NCBI RefSeq assembly: GCF_050313795.1
Contig: NZ_JBNPMC010000013.1
Span: forward strand, 14,853 to 78,852
Origin: CAMBRQ01 sp945870325
GTDB lineage: Bacteria; Bacillota; Clostridia; Lachnospirales; Lachnospiraceae
Length of the DNA stretch: 64,000 bases
Direction of reading: 5' to 3'
Part shown: piece after piece, positions 24,938-34,123 of the stretch
Numbering within the stretch: position 1 is the first letter of the stretch
How the letters are laid out: the number at the start of each line of letters is the position of its first letter
Position numbers and translations under genes: made by a program
Notes under the pieces: model-generated
Told to the model about the DNA's origin: nothing
Seen by the model: only the letters and a program-made list of their open reading frames with translations
Database searches by the model: none

Positions 24938-25711
24938 TTAGCGAACCACTTCTCCCAATTCTTCAAGGGATACAAACTGCTCCCCTATATCGGCAGTCGC
25001 TTTTTCACCCTGATTCCGTAACATAGTTGCCGGAGTCTCCGGCTTCCTAGCATAAACTTCCAGCCGATGATAATGTAACGGAACTTCCTCAGGCTTCTCA
25101 CCTATATAATTCAGAAATGTCTCCATCACAAGATCCGGCTTTAGATTCTGTTCGCTTCCCGTAGCCAGAAACAGATGGATGCCATCCTTGTCAGTTTCCA
25201 TCTGATAGATCATCGGTTTGATATCCATCTCTTTTTCGCTGCGCTTAGTCCTTTTTAGAACCACTATCTCTGGCTGATTCATAAAATTCACAACCTTCTC
25301 TTGCCAAAGATCAGGTATTCTCTTGATAGCATCCGATGTCTTGAAAGATTCCTGGAGCGTCACCTGATACTTGGCGGCAGCAACAATCGTCATACCACTG
25401 CACTTCTTATCATCAGGTATCTCTCGGAAACTGACAACGTCGATACCTTCTACCATTACCTGATTCAGTTGATTCACGGCATCTTCTGATGTAATGGGCT
25501 CTTTCAATTCTATATCCAGATATTCGCCATCACTGGTCACTCCCACGCCCAAAGGCTGTGCAAATGACATAATCATGTGCGGGCTGTATCCGCCGGTAAA
25601 CGCAATCGGGATATCCGCACGCCGCATTGCCTTCTGGAAGAAACGCATTACATCCAGATGTCCGATGAATTTCATTACGCCATATTTACGGAACTTAATT
25701 CTTGCTTTCAA
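24938..25711 (-). CDS. TIGR03936 (DUF2344) radical SAM-associated protein
   Basis: About 257 aa. IKFRKYGVMKFIGHLDVMRFFQKAMRRADIPIAFTGGYSPHMIMSFAQPLGVG is the family signature. Always found beside the radical SAM protein TIGR03960; job unknown. Start is TTG at 25711, 6 bases after AAAGGAGGTG, within the last 17 bases of its partner gene; earlier in-frame starts lie farther inside that gene. Confidence 0.88.
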   Translation of the reverse strand: MKARIKFRKYGVMKFIGHLDVMRFFQKAMRRADIPIAFTGGYSPHMIMSFAQPLGVGVTSDGEYLDIELKEPITSEDAVNQLNQVMVEGIDVVSFREIPDDKKCSGMTIVAAAKYQVTLQESFKTSDAIKRIPDLWQEKVVNFMNQPEIVVLKRTKRSEKEMDIKPMIYQMETDKDGIHLFLATGSEQNLKPDLVMETFLNYIGEKPEEVPLHYHRLEVYARKPETPATMLRNQGEKATADIGEQFVSLEELGEVVR

Positions 25712-27560
25712 CGCAGACACCTCCTTTATATTTTGCCGCACCACAGCCGGAACATTGTATCCGGCAGTTCGGTGTAACTTCTCCTCTCATGGCACGTTCC
25801 CACTCGCGGCGCAGGAAGGACTTAGTCACTCCAATATCAATAAAATCCCAAGGGAAGATCTCATCTTCTGCACGCTCTCTATTATTATAGAATCCGATAT
25901 CTATCCCTGTATTCTCGAATGCTTTCATCCATTTTTCGTTATCAAACGTCTCCGTCCAGGCATCATAGATACAGCCCAGCCGGTATGCCTCCAGCAGTAC
26001 CTTGCCAATCCGTCTGTCACCACGGGCAAACACGCCTTCAAGAACCGTAGTCTCTGCATCATGCCAGTGGTATTTCAGGCTCTTGCGGTTCAACTGCTCC
26101 TGGAATTCATGTTTTACAATTGCGGCTCTTGCAATATATTCCTCGTTCGTGTACATTCTTGCCCACTGGAATGGAGTGAAGGGCTTCGGAATAAAGAAAG
26201 AAGTACTCGTTGTAATCTGACATTTTCCATTCCGTTCGTCTTTCGGAATCTCATAATACCGTCTGGCAATCTTATCCGCCAGTCTCGGAATCGCTTTCAT
26301 ATCTTCTTCTGTCTCGCTCGGAAGACCCAGCATAAAGTACAGTTTCACCTTATTCCAGCCACCTTCAAAAGCCTGTCCCGCACCTTCCAGAATGATCTCC
26401 TCCGTAAGACCTTTGTTAATGACATCCCGCATTCTTTGGGATCCTGCCTCCGGCGCGAAGGTAAGGCTGCTCTTGCGGATATCCTGAACCTTGCTCATAA
26501 CATCCAGAGAAAACGCATCAATCCGAAGTGAAGGCAGAGAGATGTTAATTCCCTCATCTTTGAATTCTTCAATCAGGAAGGTTACCAGTTCTTTTAACTT
26601 TGTATAATCACTGGAACTTAAGGAACTTAAGGATATCTCCTCATGCCCAGTACTCTTCAGCATATTGTATGCGTATTGCTTCAACACCTCTACATCACGC
26701 TCTCTGGTCGGGCGATATAACATTCCCGCCTGACAGAAACGGCATCCCCTGATACATCCTCTCATGATCTCCAGCACCACTCTGTCCTGCGTTGCTTTGA
26801 TAAAAGGCACAACCGGTTTCTGAGGGTAATAGGTATTCGTGACATCCAATACCATCTGTTTCTGTATCTTTTTACTGGCATGTGAATTATTTGGAGCAAA
26901 CGATGCAATCGTTCCATCTTCTTTGTACGCTACATCATAAAATGCCGGGACATAGATTCCTTCTATTTCTGCGGCTTTTTTAAGGTAGTCCTTTCTAGAA
27001 CCACCATTTTTCTTGTTCTCTTTATAGGCATCTAACAACTGATCGTAAACTGTCTCTCCATCTCCAATATAGAACATATCAAAATATTCCGCTAATGGCT
27101 CCGGATTATAAGTACATGGTCCTCCACCAATGATAATCGGATCTGAATCATCTCTGTCACTAGCAAAAAGCGGAATGCCGCTTAAGTCCAGTACCTGCAG
27201 GATGTTGGTGTAACACATCTCATACTGGATGGTAATGCCAAGGAAATCAAAATCTTTGATCGGATCTTGGGATTCCAAAGCAAAAAGAGGGATATTCTCC
27301 TCTCTCATAATCTTGTCCAGATCCATCCACGGAGAATATACGCGCTCACACCAGACATCTTCACGGCGATTGAACATATCGTAGAGAATCTGTATTCCAA
27401 GGTGGGACATCCCGATCTCATAGACGTCGGGAAAGCACATGCAGAAGCGGATATCTATCTGTTCCTTATCCTTCATCACAGAGTTCACTTCATTGCCTAT
27501 ATATCTGGCAGGCTTCTCAATTTTTAATAATATTTCATCGTTTAACGCTAGTTTTCTCAT
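25695..27560 (-). CDS. TIGR03960 B12-binding-domain radical SAM protein
   Basis: About 621 aa. N-terminal B12-binding-like domain (about 1-180), then a radical SAM barrel with the cluster motif CIRGCRFC. The C-terminal part contains GCIYDAWTETFDNEKW and ends in a Cys-rich CRIQCSGCGAAK tail. Substrate unknown. ATG at 27560 follows AAAGGA; the ATG at 27593 lacks a site. Driven by the promoter at 27630-27658. Confidence 0.9.
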   Translation of the reverse strand: MRKLALNDEILLKIEKPARYIGNEVNSVMKDKEQIDIRFCMCFPDVYEIGMSHLGIQILYDMFNRREDVWCERVYSPWMDLDKIMREENIPLFALESQDPIKDFDFLGITIQYEMCYTNILQVLDLSGIPLFASDRDDSDPIIIGGGPCTYNPEPLAEYFDMFYIGDGETVYDQLLDAYKENKKNGGSRKDYLKKAAEIEGIYVPAFYDVAYKEDGTIASFAPNNSHASKKIQKQMVLDVTNTYYPQKPVVPFIKATQDRVVLEIMRGCIRGCRFCQAGMLYRPTRERDVEVLKQYAYNMLKSTGHEEISLSSLSSSDYTKLKELVTFLIEEFKDEGINISLPSLRIDAFSLDVMSKVQDIRKSSLTFAPEAGSQRMRDVINKGLTEEIILEGAGQAFEGGWNKVKLYFMLGLPSETEEDMKAIPRLADKIARRYYEIPKDERNGKCQITTSTSFFIPKPFTPFQWARMYTNEEYIARAAIVKHEFQEQLNRKSLKYHWHDAETTVLEGVFARGDRRIGKVLLEAYRLGCIYDAWTETFDNEKWMKAFENTGIDIGFYNNRERAEDEIFPWDFIDIGVTKSFLRREWERAMRGEVTPNCRIQCSGCGAAKYKGGVCVESKN

Positions 27561-27629
27561 ATATTTCCTTTCATATATGCCTAAATCACCCATATAATAT
27601 ATTGATAAATTTGCACTCTTAACGAAATA

Positions 27630-27658
27630 ATTATACCGACTCTAATGAATAACTTCAA
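27630..27658 (-). promoter_or_regulatory. Promoter of TIGR03960 gene
   Basis: Minus strand: TTGAAG (27658-27653), 17-base spacer, TATAAT (27635-27630). Transcription would start about 60 bases before the start codon. Confidence 0.75.
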
Positions 27659-27693
27659 GCACGAAATTACGATTACTGATTGTCAAAAGAAAA

Positions 27694-27720
27694 ACCCGGA
27701 CTCTCGTCCGGGTCTTTATC
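27694..27720 (-). terminator. Intrinsic terminator of glgC-glgD
   Basis: ACCCGGAC (27694-27701), loop, GTCCGGGT (27706-27713): a perfect 8-bp stem. On the minus strand it is followed by TTTTCTTTT, 24 bases after the glgD stop. Confidence 0.9.
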
Positions 27721-27736
27721 AACATATTCATAAAAC

Positions 27737-28882
27737 CTATACAGCCTGATGCTTTGCAATATATACAGGGAATGTATCCGTTCCTTTCAGTTCCTTGCCT
27801 TCTGAAACAGCCACTCTCTTATCCGTAATTACATATTCAAGAGAAGCCCCATCCTCTACTACAGTATCCTGCATCAGAATACAATTCTTTACTTTAGCGC
27901 CCTTGCCAATCTTGACGCCACGGAACAGAATACTGTTCTCAATCTCGCCTTCGATCACGCAGCCGTCAGCAACCATTACATTGTCAGCATTAGCTTCTCC
28001 GACGTATCTGGTCGGGTTATCGTCACGAATCTTGGTATAGATTGGATGTCCGGCGAACAATGCCTCCAGATTCTCATCCTGAAGCAGTTTCATGTTCTCA
28101 TCAAAGTAACTCTTCATGTCAGTGATTCTTGCTGCATATCCAGTAAACTCAAATCCTCTGATATCCAACTCATCTATCTGCGGAATCAGTATATCTCTCT
28201 CAAAATACACGCCGCCGCTTACGAATGCCTTATGTACTTTATCAATCAGCCATTCTCTTTCCATAACATAGATATTCATGGAGAAGTTCTGCTCGCCGCT
28301 CTCTTGAGAGTTGATATTAATCTTCTCTACACGATCACCGTTTACTTCTAATGTATAATATAAGTCTCTGGTCGTATCATCATCTACTTCAACCAGGCTC
28401 TTCGGCAACACTTCCTTACGGTAAGTCATCGTAACATCTGCACCGCTTGCAATGTGCGCTTCAATCAACGCATTGAAATCAAAGTTCACTGCAATATTCG
28501 TATCAGAGATTACTACATATTTCTCCTTCTGGCTCTTCAAAAACGGAAGGATACTTGCAAGACCTTCTACACGTCCGCCATACATTCCGATGGTCTTCTG
28601 TGCATATGGAGGGAAGATATTAAGTCCGCCTTTCTTACGTGCAAGATCCCACTCACGTCCGGATCCGAGATGATCCAACAGTGAGAAGTAATTCTGGCGT
28701 ACCAGAATCGCGATATTGTCGATTCCACAGTTTACCATACTGGATAACAGGAAATCAACCAGACGATAACGGCTTGCAAATGGTATAGAAGCCATCAGTC
28801 TTTCGCTGACTAACTCCGGTACATATTTATCATATATATTAGGGAATATAATGCCCATTGCATCTGCATTAGCATTTACCAT
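27737..28882 (-). CDS. glgD: Glucose-1-phosphate adenylyltransferase subunit GlgD
   Basis: 381-aa partner of GlgC in glycogen synthesis. It resembles GlgC but has a degenerate N-terminus (NADAMGIIFPNIYD replaces the GGxGxRL nucleotide motif) and lacks the usual catalytic signature, as expected for the Firmicutes GlgD subunit, which is thought to modulate GlgC. C-terminal left-handed beta-helix repeats (VIEGEIENSILFRGVKIGKGAKVKNC). Overlaps glgC by 7 bases. Confidence 0.92.
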   Translation of the reverse strand: MVNANADAMGIIFPNIYDKYVPELVSERLMASIPFASRYRLVDFLLSSMVNCGIDNIAILVRQNYFSLLDHLGSGREWDLARKKGGLNIFPPYAQKTIGMYGGRVEGLASILPFLKSQKEKYVVISDTNIAVNFDFNALIEAHIASGADVTMTYRKEVLPKSLVEVDDDTTRDLYYTLEVNGDRVEKININSQESGEQNFSMNIYVMEREWLIDKVHKAFVSGGVYFERDILIPQIDELDIRGFEFTGYAARITDMKSYFDENMKLLQDENLEALFAGHPIYTKIRDDNPTRYVGEANADNVMVADGCVIEGEIENSILFRGVKIGKGAKVKNCILMQDTVVEDGASLEYVITDKRVAVSEGKELKGTDTFPVYIAKHQAV

Positions 28883-30084
28883 TTTTCTTCACCGTCCTTT
28901 ACATTTTCATTAATCATAGCATTCGGTCCGATCTTAGCGCCATCTCCTACATAGATACCTGCTCCGATCGTTGCTACGCCAGATTCTTCTTCCGTCGGCA
29001 TTGCTCCTACTACAGCATTCTCGCCGATTACTACATTCTCAGCCACGATACAATGTGAAACTTTTGCACCAGCCTTGATGATTGTTCCACCCATGACAAC
29101 GGCATCTTCTACCACTGCACCCGGCTCAACTTTAACACCAGCGAACAGAATAGAGTGCTTTACATCACCATATACTTTGCATCCATCTGTGATCATAGAA
29201 TTCTCTACTTTAGCGCCTGAACTGATCTTATGTCCGGTCATACCACTGTTACGGCTGTAGATCTTCCAGTTATCATCAAACAGATTGATACCACTGTGTT
29301 CCGGATCTAATACTTCCATATTAGCCTCCCAGAGAGAAGAAATCGTACCTACATCCTTCCAGTATCCGCTGAAATGATATGCATACATACGACGTCCATC
29401 ACGAAGAAGGTTCGGGATGATATTATTACCAAAGTCATTCTCTGACTCCGGATCTGCCTCGTCTTCAATGAGGTATTTTCTCAAGATATCCCAATTGAAA
29501 ATATAGATACCCATAGAAGCCAGATTAGACTTCGGATTCTTCGGCTTCTCCTGGAACTCTGTAATCTTGTCATCTCCGTCAGCAACCATCAGACCAAAAC
29601 GGGATGCCTCTTCCCACGGTACTTCCATAACGGCAACACTGAATTCAGCTCCTTTTTCCTTGTGGAAACGAAGGAAATCACTGTAGTCCTGCTTGCAGAT
29701 CTGGTCACCGGAAAGGATGATAACATATTCTGGATCATATCTCTCAATAAATGAAAGATTCTGGTAGATGGCATTCGCCGTTCCCTTATACCAATCAGAA
29801 CCAGATGCCTTCTGATATGGCGGCAGTACATGTACTCCTCCATATAGACGGTCCAAATCCCACGGCTGTCCATTTCCAATATACTCATTCAATACCAGTG
29901 GCTGATACTGGGTGAGAATTCCTACAGTGTCAATTCCGGAGTTCACACAGTTTGACAGTGGAAAGTCGATAATACGGTACTTTCCGCCAAATGGAACTGC
30001 CGGTTTTGCCAGTTTCTGGGTCAGTGCATATAACCTGGAGCCCTGTCCACCGGCAAGAAGCATAGCAATCATTTCCTTGCCCAT
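28876..30084 (-). CDS. glgC: Glucose-1-phosphate adenylyltransferase GlgC
   Basis: Makes ADP-glucose, the glycogen precursor. 402 aa: nucleotidyltransferase domain with LAGGQGSRLYALT (10-22) and RIIDFPLSNCVNSG, the YKGTANAIYQN and FQEKPKNPKS motifs, then a left-handed beta-helix C-terminus. GGGGG lies 8 bases before the ATG. No glycogen synthase or branching enzyme is in the window. Confidence 0.96.
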   Translation of the reverse strand: MGKEMIAMLLAGGQGSRLYALTQKLAKPAVPFGGKYRIIDFPLSNCVNSGIDTVGILTQYQPLVLNEYIGNGQPWDLDRLYGGVHVLPPYQKASGSDWYKGTANAIYQNLSFIERYDPEYVIILSGDQICKQDYSDFLRFHKEKGAEFSVAVMEVPWEEASRFGLMVADGDDKITEFQEKPKNPKSNLASMGIYIFNWDILRKYLIEDEADPESENDFGNNIIPNLLRDGRRMYAYHFSGYWKDVGTISSLWEANMEVLDPEHSGINLFDDNWKIYSRNSGMTGHKISSGAKVENSMITDGCKVYGDVKHSILFAGVKVEPGAVVEDAVVMGGTIIKAGAKVSHCIVAENVVIGENAVVGAMPTEEESGVATIGAGIYVGDGAKIGPNAMINENVKDGEEKW

Positions 30085-30128
30085 GTTTTATCCCCCTTTT
30101 AGGTAAATATTTTATCTTAATCAATCTT

Positions 30129-30190
30129 CTTAATCTGATTAAGCATATCAATGTAATTATTCTACCACACTTTCAACCTGTTTGGGTTGA
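30129..30190. promoter_or_regulatory. Two palindromes upstream of glgC
   Basis: CTTAATCTGATTAAG (30129-30143) is a perfect 15-base palindrome, and TCAACC/GGTTGA (30173-30178/30185-30190) is a second with a 6-base spacer. Both lie in the 133-base region between the symporter stop and glgC start, where the glgC promoter must be; candidate operators. No regulator is identified. Confidence 0.4.
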
Positions 30191-30217
30191 CTATTTTTAG
30201 GAAATATAAGACTTTTT

Positions 30218-31510
30218 TTATGCTGTTTCCGATCCCGAATTATTAAACACTTCTCGATTCAGCGCTTTGTTCTGATGAGCAACAATTGTTGTACATACAG
30301 CGTCACCCGTAATATTAACTGCCGTTCTTGTCATATCCAGGATACGGTCAATACCCATGATCAAACCAATCGCTTCAACAGGAAGTCCAACTGAGTTGAA
30401 TACCATAGTTAATGTCACAAGACCTACGCTCGGAACACCTGCCGTACCTATGGAAGCCAGGGTCGCAGTACCGATAACGGTAATATAATCCATCATATCC
30501 AGATGAATACCGAATGCCTGAGCAGCGAATACTACGGCAACTCCCTGCATGATCGCAGTTCCATCCATATTGATTGTTGCTCCAAGCGGAATCGTGAATG
30601 AGGATATCTTCTTGGATACGCCCATCTTTTTCGCCAATGTATCGATAGACATCGGAATCGTTGCATTCGAGGTTGCAGTTGAGAATGCGAATGCCATAAC
30701 AGGGAAGAAATTCTTAATGAATTTAAACGGATTCAAACCGGTAAATACTTTGAGCAATGCCAGGTATACAACAAAGCACTGGATCGCCAATGCAACCAGA
30801 ACACCAATCATATATTTTGCAAGCGGAATAAACGCACTGAAGCCAATATTGGCAAATGTTCTGGAAATCAGACAGAACACGCCGATCGGCGCAAGACCCA
30901 TGACCATCATGGTCATCTCCATCATAATATCGTTAAACTGACTGAAGAAGTTGCCTACTGTCTCTGTTCTCTCGCCTAATTTTGCCAGAATAATACCTAC
31001 AATCAATGCAAATACGATAATCTGAAGCATACTTCCTGAAGACAGTGAATTCAGAGGATTATCTGGGATAATATTAAGAAGCGTATCCGTAAGAGAAGTT
31101 GCCTCCATCGTCTCCACCGTAGCTGCATTCGTCTTAATTGCACTCATATCCAATCCCATACCCGGATTAATCAGATTACCAATTGACAAAGCAACCGTAA
31201 CAGCAAGCGCGGTAGTGAACAGATAGAATACCAGCGTACGCACACCAACAGTTCCCAGTTTCTTCGTATCTCCAATGGACATACTTCCGCATACGATAGA
31301 ACAGAATACCAGCGGTACGACCAGCATCTTCATCAGACGGATGAAGCCCTGCCCGATCACGTACAGAATTCCCTCTACGATAATATCATCTTTGATATGG
31401 CTTGACGGAATCAGATAGCAGAGAATTACTCCAAACAGAGCTCCCGCCAGTAAAGCAATAAATATCTTTGTTGTAAGTCCAATCTTTTTCTTTCCTTGTG
31501 TTTTTGCCAT
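30218..31510 (-). CDS. Dicarboxylate/amino acid:cation symporter (DAACS)
   Basis: About 430-aa sodium- or proton-coupled transporter for glutamate, aspartate or C4-dicarboxylates. Eight helices and two re-entrant loops expected; the substrate site motifs are FSTATSNATIPMS, LGATINMDGTA and the closing DRILDMTRTAVNITGDA. ATG at 31510 follows GGGAGG. It starts 1 base after the rfbD-like stop, so the two share a transcript. Exact substrate not determined. Confidence 0.92.
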   Translation of the reverse strand: MAKTQGKKKIGLTTKIFIALLAGALFGVILCYLIPSSHIKDDIIVEGILYVIGQGFIRLMKMLVVPLVFCSIVCGSMSIGDTKKLGTVGVRTLVFYLFTTALAVTVALSIGNLINPGMGLDMSAIKTNAATVETMEATSLTDTLLNIIPDNPLNSLSSGSMLQIIVFALIVGIILAKLGERTETVGNFFSQFNDIMMEMTMMVMGLAPIGVFCLISRTFANIGFSAFIPLAKYMIGVLVALAIQCFVVYLALLKVFTGLNPFKFIKNFFPVMAFAFSTATSNATIPMSIDTLAKKMGVSKKISSFTIPLGATINMDGTAIMQGVAVVFAAQAFGIHLDMMDYITVIGTATLASIGTAGVPSVGLVTLTMVFNSVGLPVEAIGLIMGIDRILDMTRTAVNITGDAVCTTIVAHQNKALNREVFNNSGSETA

Positions 31511-31511
31511 A

Positions 31512-32354
31512 CTAATCCTCCCTCTTTTCATTCATATATTCTTCCAGTGACGTTTTCCAGTCCGGCATATTATAGACATCAATAATTCTAAGGATAAAAT
31601 TATCCAGTACAGCATATGCAGGTCTTTCTGAGGATACTTCTGAAGCAGCCACCGCTTTTAACTCTATCTCTTTTCCCGCATGTTTCAAAATCTCCTGAGC
31701 GAATTCATAACGGCTGCAGACACCCTTACAGGTTGCATGATAAGTGCCGTATTCGTTGGTCTTAATCAGGTGCAGAATGATTCTTGCCAGATCCTTCGCG
31801 CTTGTAGGAGAACCAATCTGATCGGATGCAACTGACAGCGTTTCACCTTTTTTTGCAGCATCCAGGACTTTATTGACAAAATTATTCCCTTTTCCATATA
31901 CCCAGCTACTTCTTACGATAAAATGCTTATGGGTAAATTCTTTTACATAATTCTCTCCTGCTCTCTTAGAACGTCCGTATACGCTCTTCGGATGTGTATC
32001 ATCGAACTCGCTGTATGGGATATTCCCCTCGCCGTCAAACACATCATCCGTTGATAACTGGACAATCTTTGCTCCCATTTTACGTGCGATCAAACTTAAG
32101 TTTCTTGCGCCAAGGGCGTTGACACGGTATGCAGCCTCAGGATCTTTCTCACATAACTCCGTGTCCGTTATCGCTGCACAGTTGATAATAACATCCGGAC
32201 GGCTGATTCCTCCATAATTGAGAACCTCTTCCGTATCGGTAATATCAAGTTCATCAATATCCGTATTCAGCACTTCCATTTCCAGTGGATCAACCACTTC
32301 TTTTATTGCGGATCCAATCTGTCCATTTGATCCCACAATCCAGATTTTTAACAT
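31512..32354 (-). CDS. RfbD-like NAD(P)-dependent sugar reductase
   Basis: 280-aa short-chain reductase of the dTDP-4-dehydrorhamnose reductase family. Nucleotide motif GSNGQIGSA (8-16), STDDVFDG, and catalytic YGRSKRAGE (Tyr-x3-Lys). No rfbA, rfbB or rfbC is nearby, so rhamnose synthesis is not supported by context; many stand-alone members have other roles. GGAGG precedes the ATG. Confidence 0.8.
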   Translation of the reverse strand: MLKIWIVGSNGQIGSAIKEVVDPLEMEVLNTDIDELDITDTEEVLNYGGISRPDVIINCAAITDTELCEKDPEAAYRVNALGARNLSLIARKMGAKIVQLSTDDVFDGEGNIPYSEFDDTHPKSVYGRSKRAGENYVKEFTHKHFIVRSSWVYGKGNNFVNKVLDAAKKGETLSVASDQIGSPTSAKDLARIILHLIKTNEYGTYHATCKGVCSRYEFAQEILKHAGKEIELKAVAASEVSSERPAYAVLDNFILRIIDVYNMPDWKTSLEEYMNEKRED

Positions 32355-32374
32355 ATGTATACCTCCTCACATAA

Positions 32375-32409
32375 GAAAGGCGTTGATCAGAGCAAAATCA
32401 ACGCCTTTC
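32375..32409 (-). terminator. Perfect 13-bp hairpin between small membrane gene and rfbD-like gene
   Basis: GAAAGGCGTTGAT (32375-32387) and ATCAACGCCTTTC (32397-32409), loop 9. On the minus strand it ends CTTTCTTATG, a poor U tract. It lies downstream of the 104-aa gene and 20 bases before the rfbD-like start; terminator or leader structure. Confidence 0.55.
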
Positions 32410-32455
32410 ACCTTCTCAATTCAAAATTATACCAAGTCCGTAAAACCGCGTCAAG

Positions 32456-32761
32456 TTACAACGATTTCCAAACTTCTGCTACATCCAGGTCATATGTAAT
32501 CTCCTCCACAATGCGGCTGCTGTCCACCTTCATGACTTCGCTTCCATTCTTGTCCATTGCCACGAATGCAGCAAATAACAAAAGGCATAAAAACACTCGA
32601 AGCCCGAATGTTCCTGGCGACGCCATTGGCTGGTCCTCTTCATAGAGTTGGCGGTATGCCGTGCCATAGCGAGGATGAACAGCCGGTATAGATCTTCTTT
32701 CGTTGTATAATTCTCTAGTCTGTTCCAACAGTTCCCGTCTTCGCTTTTCTGAATCATTCAA
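32456..32761 (-). CDS. Small single-pass membrane protein, unknown
   Basis: About 101 aa; not recognised. A charged N-terminal half (Arg/Glu-rich, predicted helical, LLEQTRELYNERRS), one membrane helix (FGLRVFLCLLLFAAFVAM), and a short acidic extracellular tail. The best ribosome site (GAGGTG) suggests the TTG at 32761, with GTG 32770 and ATG 32767 as alternatives too close to it. It follows the histidine operon on the opposite side of 32824 and precedes the 13-bp hairpin. Confidence 0.6.
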   Translation of the reverse strand: MNDSEKRRRELLEQTRELYNERRSIPAVHPRYGTAYRQLYEEDQPMASPGTFGLRVFLCLLLFAAFVAMDKNGSEVMKVDSSRIVEEITYDLDVAEVWKSL

Positions 32762-32823
32762 GATCATCACCTCAGAAGAATATATGCTTCAATACTTGTA
32801 TATATTCCTCTTCCTAATAGGCT

Positions 32824-34107
32824 TTAGCGGTCTGCCAGTTCTTTAATAATATCTTCCCATGTGATTCCTTTTAATACCATCAATACCATAGCATGATATA
32901 AGAAATCAGATAATTCGTATTTGACCTCTTCTGGGTTCGGATTCTTTGCTGCAATCACGACTTCCGTCGCTTCTTCTCCTACCTTCTTCAGAATCTTATC
33001 AATTCCTTTTTCAAATAAGTAATTGGTGTAAGACCCTTCCTTCGGATGTTCCTTTCTATCCGCAATCGTTGCATAGACTGACTCGAATACCCTCAGAGGA
33101 TTCGTCTCATCATAGTCATTGCCGGCTAACGGCTGGAAGAAGCAAGTTGGGTTACCGGTATGACATGCTGCACCTACCTGATCCACCTTTGCAAGCAGCG
33201 TATCACAATCACAGTCAATCGTCAGCGACTTCACATACTGGAAGTGTCCGCTGGTCTCTCCCTTCACCCACAACTGCTGTCTGCTTCTGCTATAATAGGT
33301 CATCTTTCCAGTCTTAATCGTATGATAGAATGCTTCCTCATTCATATACGCCAGCATCAGAACTTCCTGAGTCTTATAGTGCTGAACTACAACCGGAATT
33401 AATCCCTGATCATTCGTCTTGAACTGGGAGAACTCCATCATGCTTTCAAAAGTAGTCATCTGAATATCTTCCTGCGCACATTTCTCCTTGAATGCCACGA
33501 AGTCCATATCCACCTGGCTGATGTATTTGCCGGACAGCCCTCTGACACCTGAAGACTTCAGAATCTTAAAAAGTTCTCTTTCCTCCATCGTATCTGTTAC
33601 GATTACACAAGGAACCTCTGTCACATTCACAACAGAATTCAGATCCAACCTATGCATGAAGACAATCTCACTGCTGCAATCTTGTATCACATGCTGGTGC
33701 TTGAATAATGCATCGAAATCATTCAGCGATACCGCAAGTTTCTCCTTGCCAAAACGTTTCGCTGCCTCTTCAATCAACTTGACACTGTCCTGCTTAGAAA
33801 AATTAACCATAGCACGTTTGGCACCTGCATATAGAATCTTCTTAATATCCTCCTGCCGCTTAATATTGCCACCAACTACCATCGGGATTCTGATCACCCG
33901 GTTCATGCGCTTAATCAGATCAATCGCCTCATCATGCTCATCATCCGCATCTGACAGGTCAAACACAATTAACTCATCCGCCCCATTATCACTGTAATTT
34001 TTCGCAAGACCTATGGCATCTTCAGCGATTACCGTATGGTCGTCAAACCATTTTACCGCCTTTCCTTTTGCAATAAAGATACAGGGTATCAATCTTTTAT
34101 AACTCAT
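32824..34107 (-). CDS. hisIE: HisIE with N-terminal degenerate HisF-like domain
   Basis: 427 aa in three parts. Residues 1-205: a HisF/HisA-type barrel (RLIPCIFIAKGKAVKW, VVGGNIKRQEDIKKILYAGAKRAMVNF). In it the two catalytic aspartates of HisF are gone: the CLDV position reads CIFI (Phe11), and the second aligns with Asn129. Residues 225-328: HisI, phosphoribosyl-AMP cyclohydrolase, with the metal Cys/His set in DCDCDTLLAKVDQVGAACHTG. Residues 338-427: HisE, phosphoribosyl-ATP pyrophosphatase (KKVGEEATEVVIAAK). So the second and third steps of histidine synthesis are assured; the barrel is probably structural or regulatory. Last gene of the his operon. Confidence 0.88.
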   Translation of the reverse strand: MSYKRLIPCIFIAKGKAVKWFDDHTVIAEDAIGLAKNYSDNGADELIVFDLSDADDEHDEAIDLIKRMNRVIRIPMVVGGNIKRQEDIKKILYAGAKRAMVNFSKQDSVKLIEEAAKRFGKEKLAVSLNDFDALFKHQHVIQDCSSEIVFMHRLDLNSVVNVTEVPCVIVTDTMEERELFKILKSSGVRGLSGKYISQVDMDFVAFKEKCAQEDIQMTTFESMMEFSQFKTNDQGLIPVVVQHYKTQEVLMLAYMNEEAFYHTIKTGKMTYYSRSRQQLWVKGETSGHFQYVKSLTIDCDCDTLLAKVDQVGAACHTGNPTCFFQPLAGNDYDETNPLRVFESVYATIADRKEHPKEGSYTNYLFEKGIDKILKKVGEEATEVVIAAKNPNPEEVKYELSDFLYHAMVLMVLKGITWEDIIKELADR

Positions 34108-34123
34108 AATCTATCCTTCTCCT

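Noticed and set aside
25494..26531. Long plus-strand open frame of 345 codons
   Set aside because: It lies wholly antisense to the TIGR03936 and TIGR03960 genes, has no ribosome site, and its product is unlike any protein family; a mirror effect of codon bias in the real genes.
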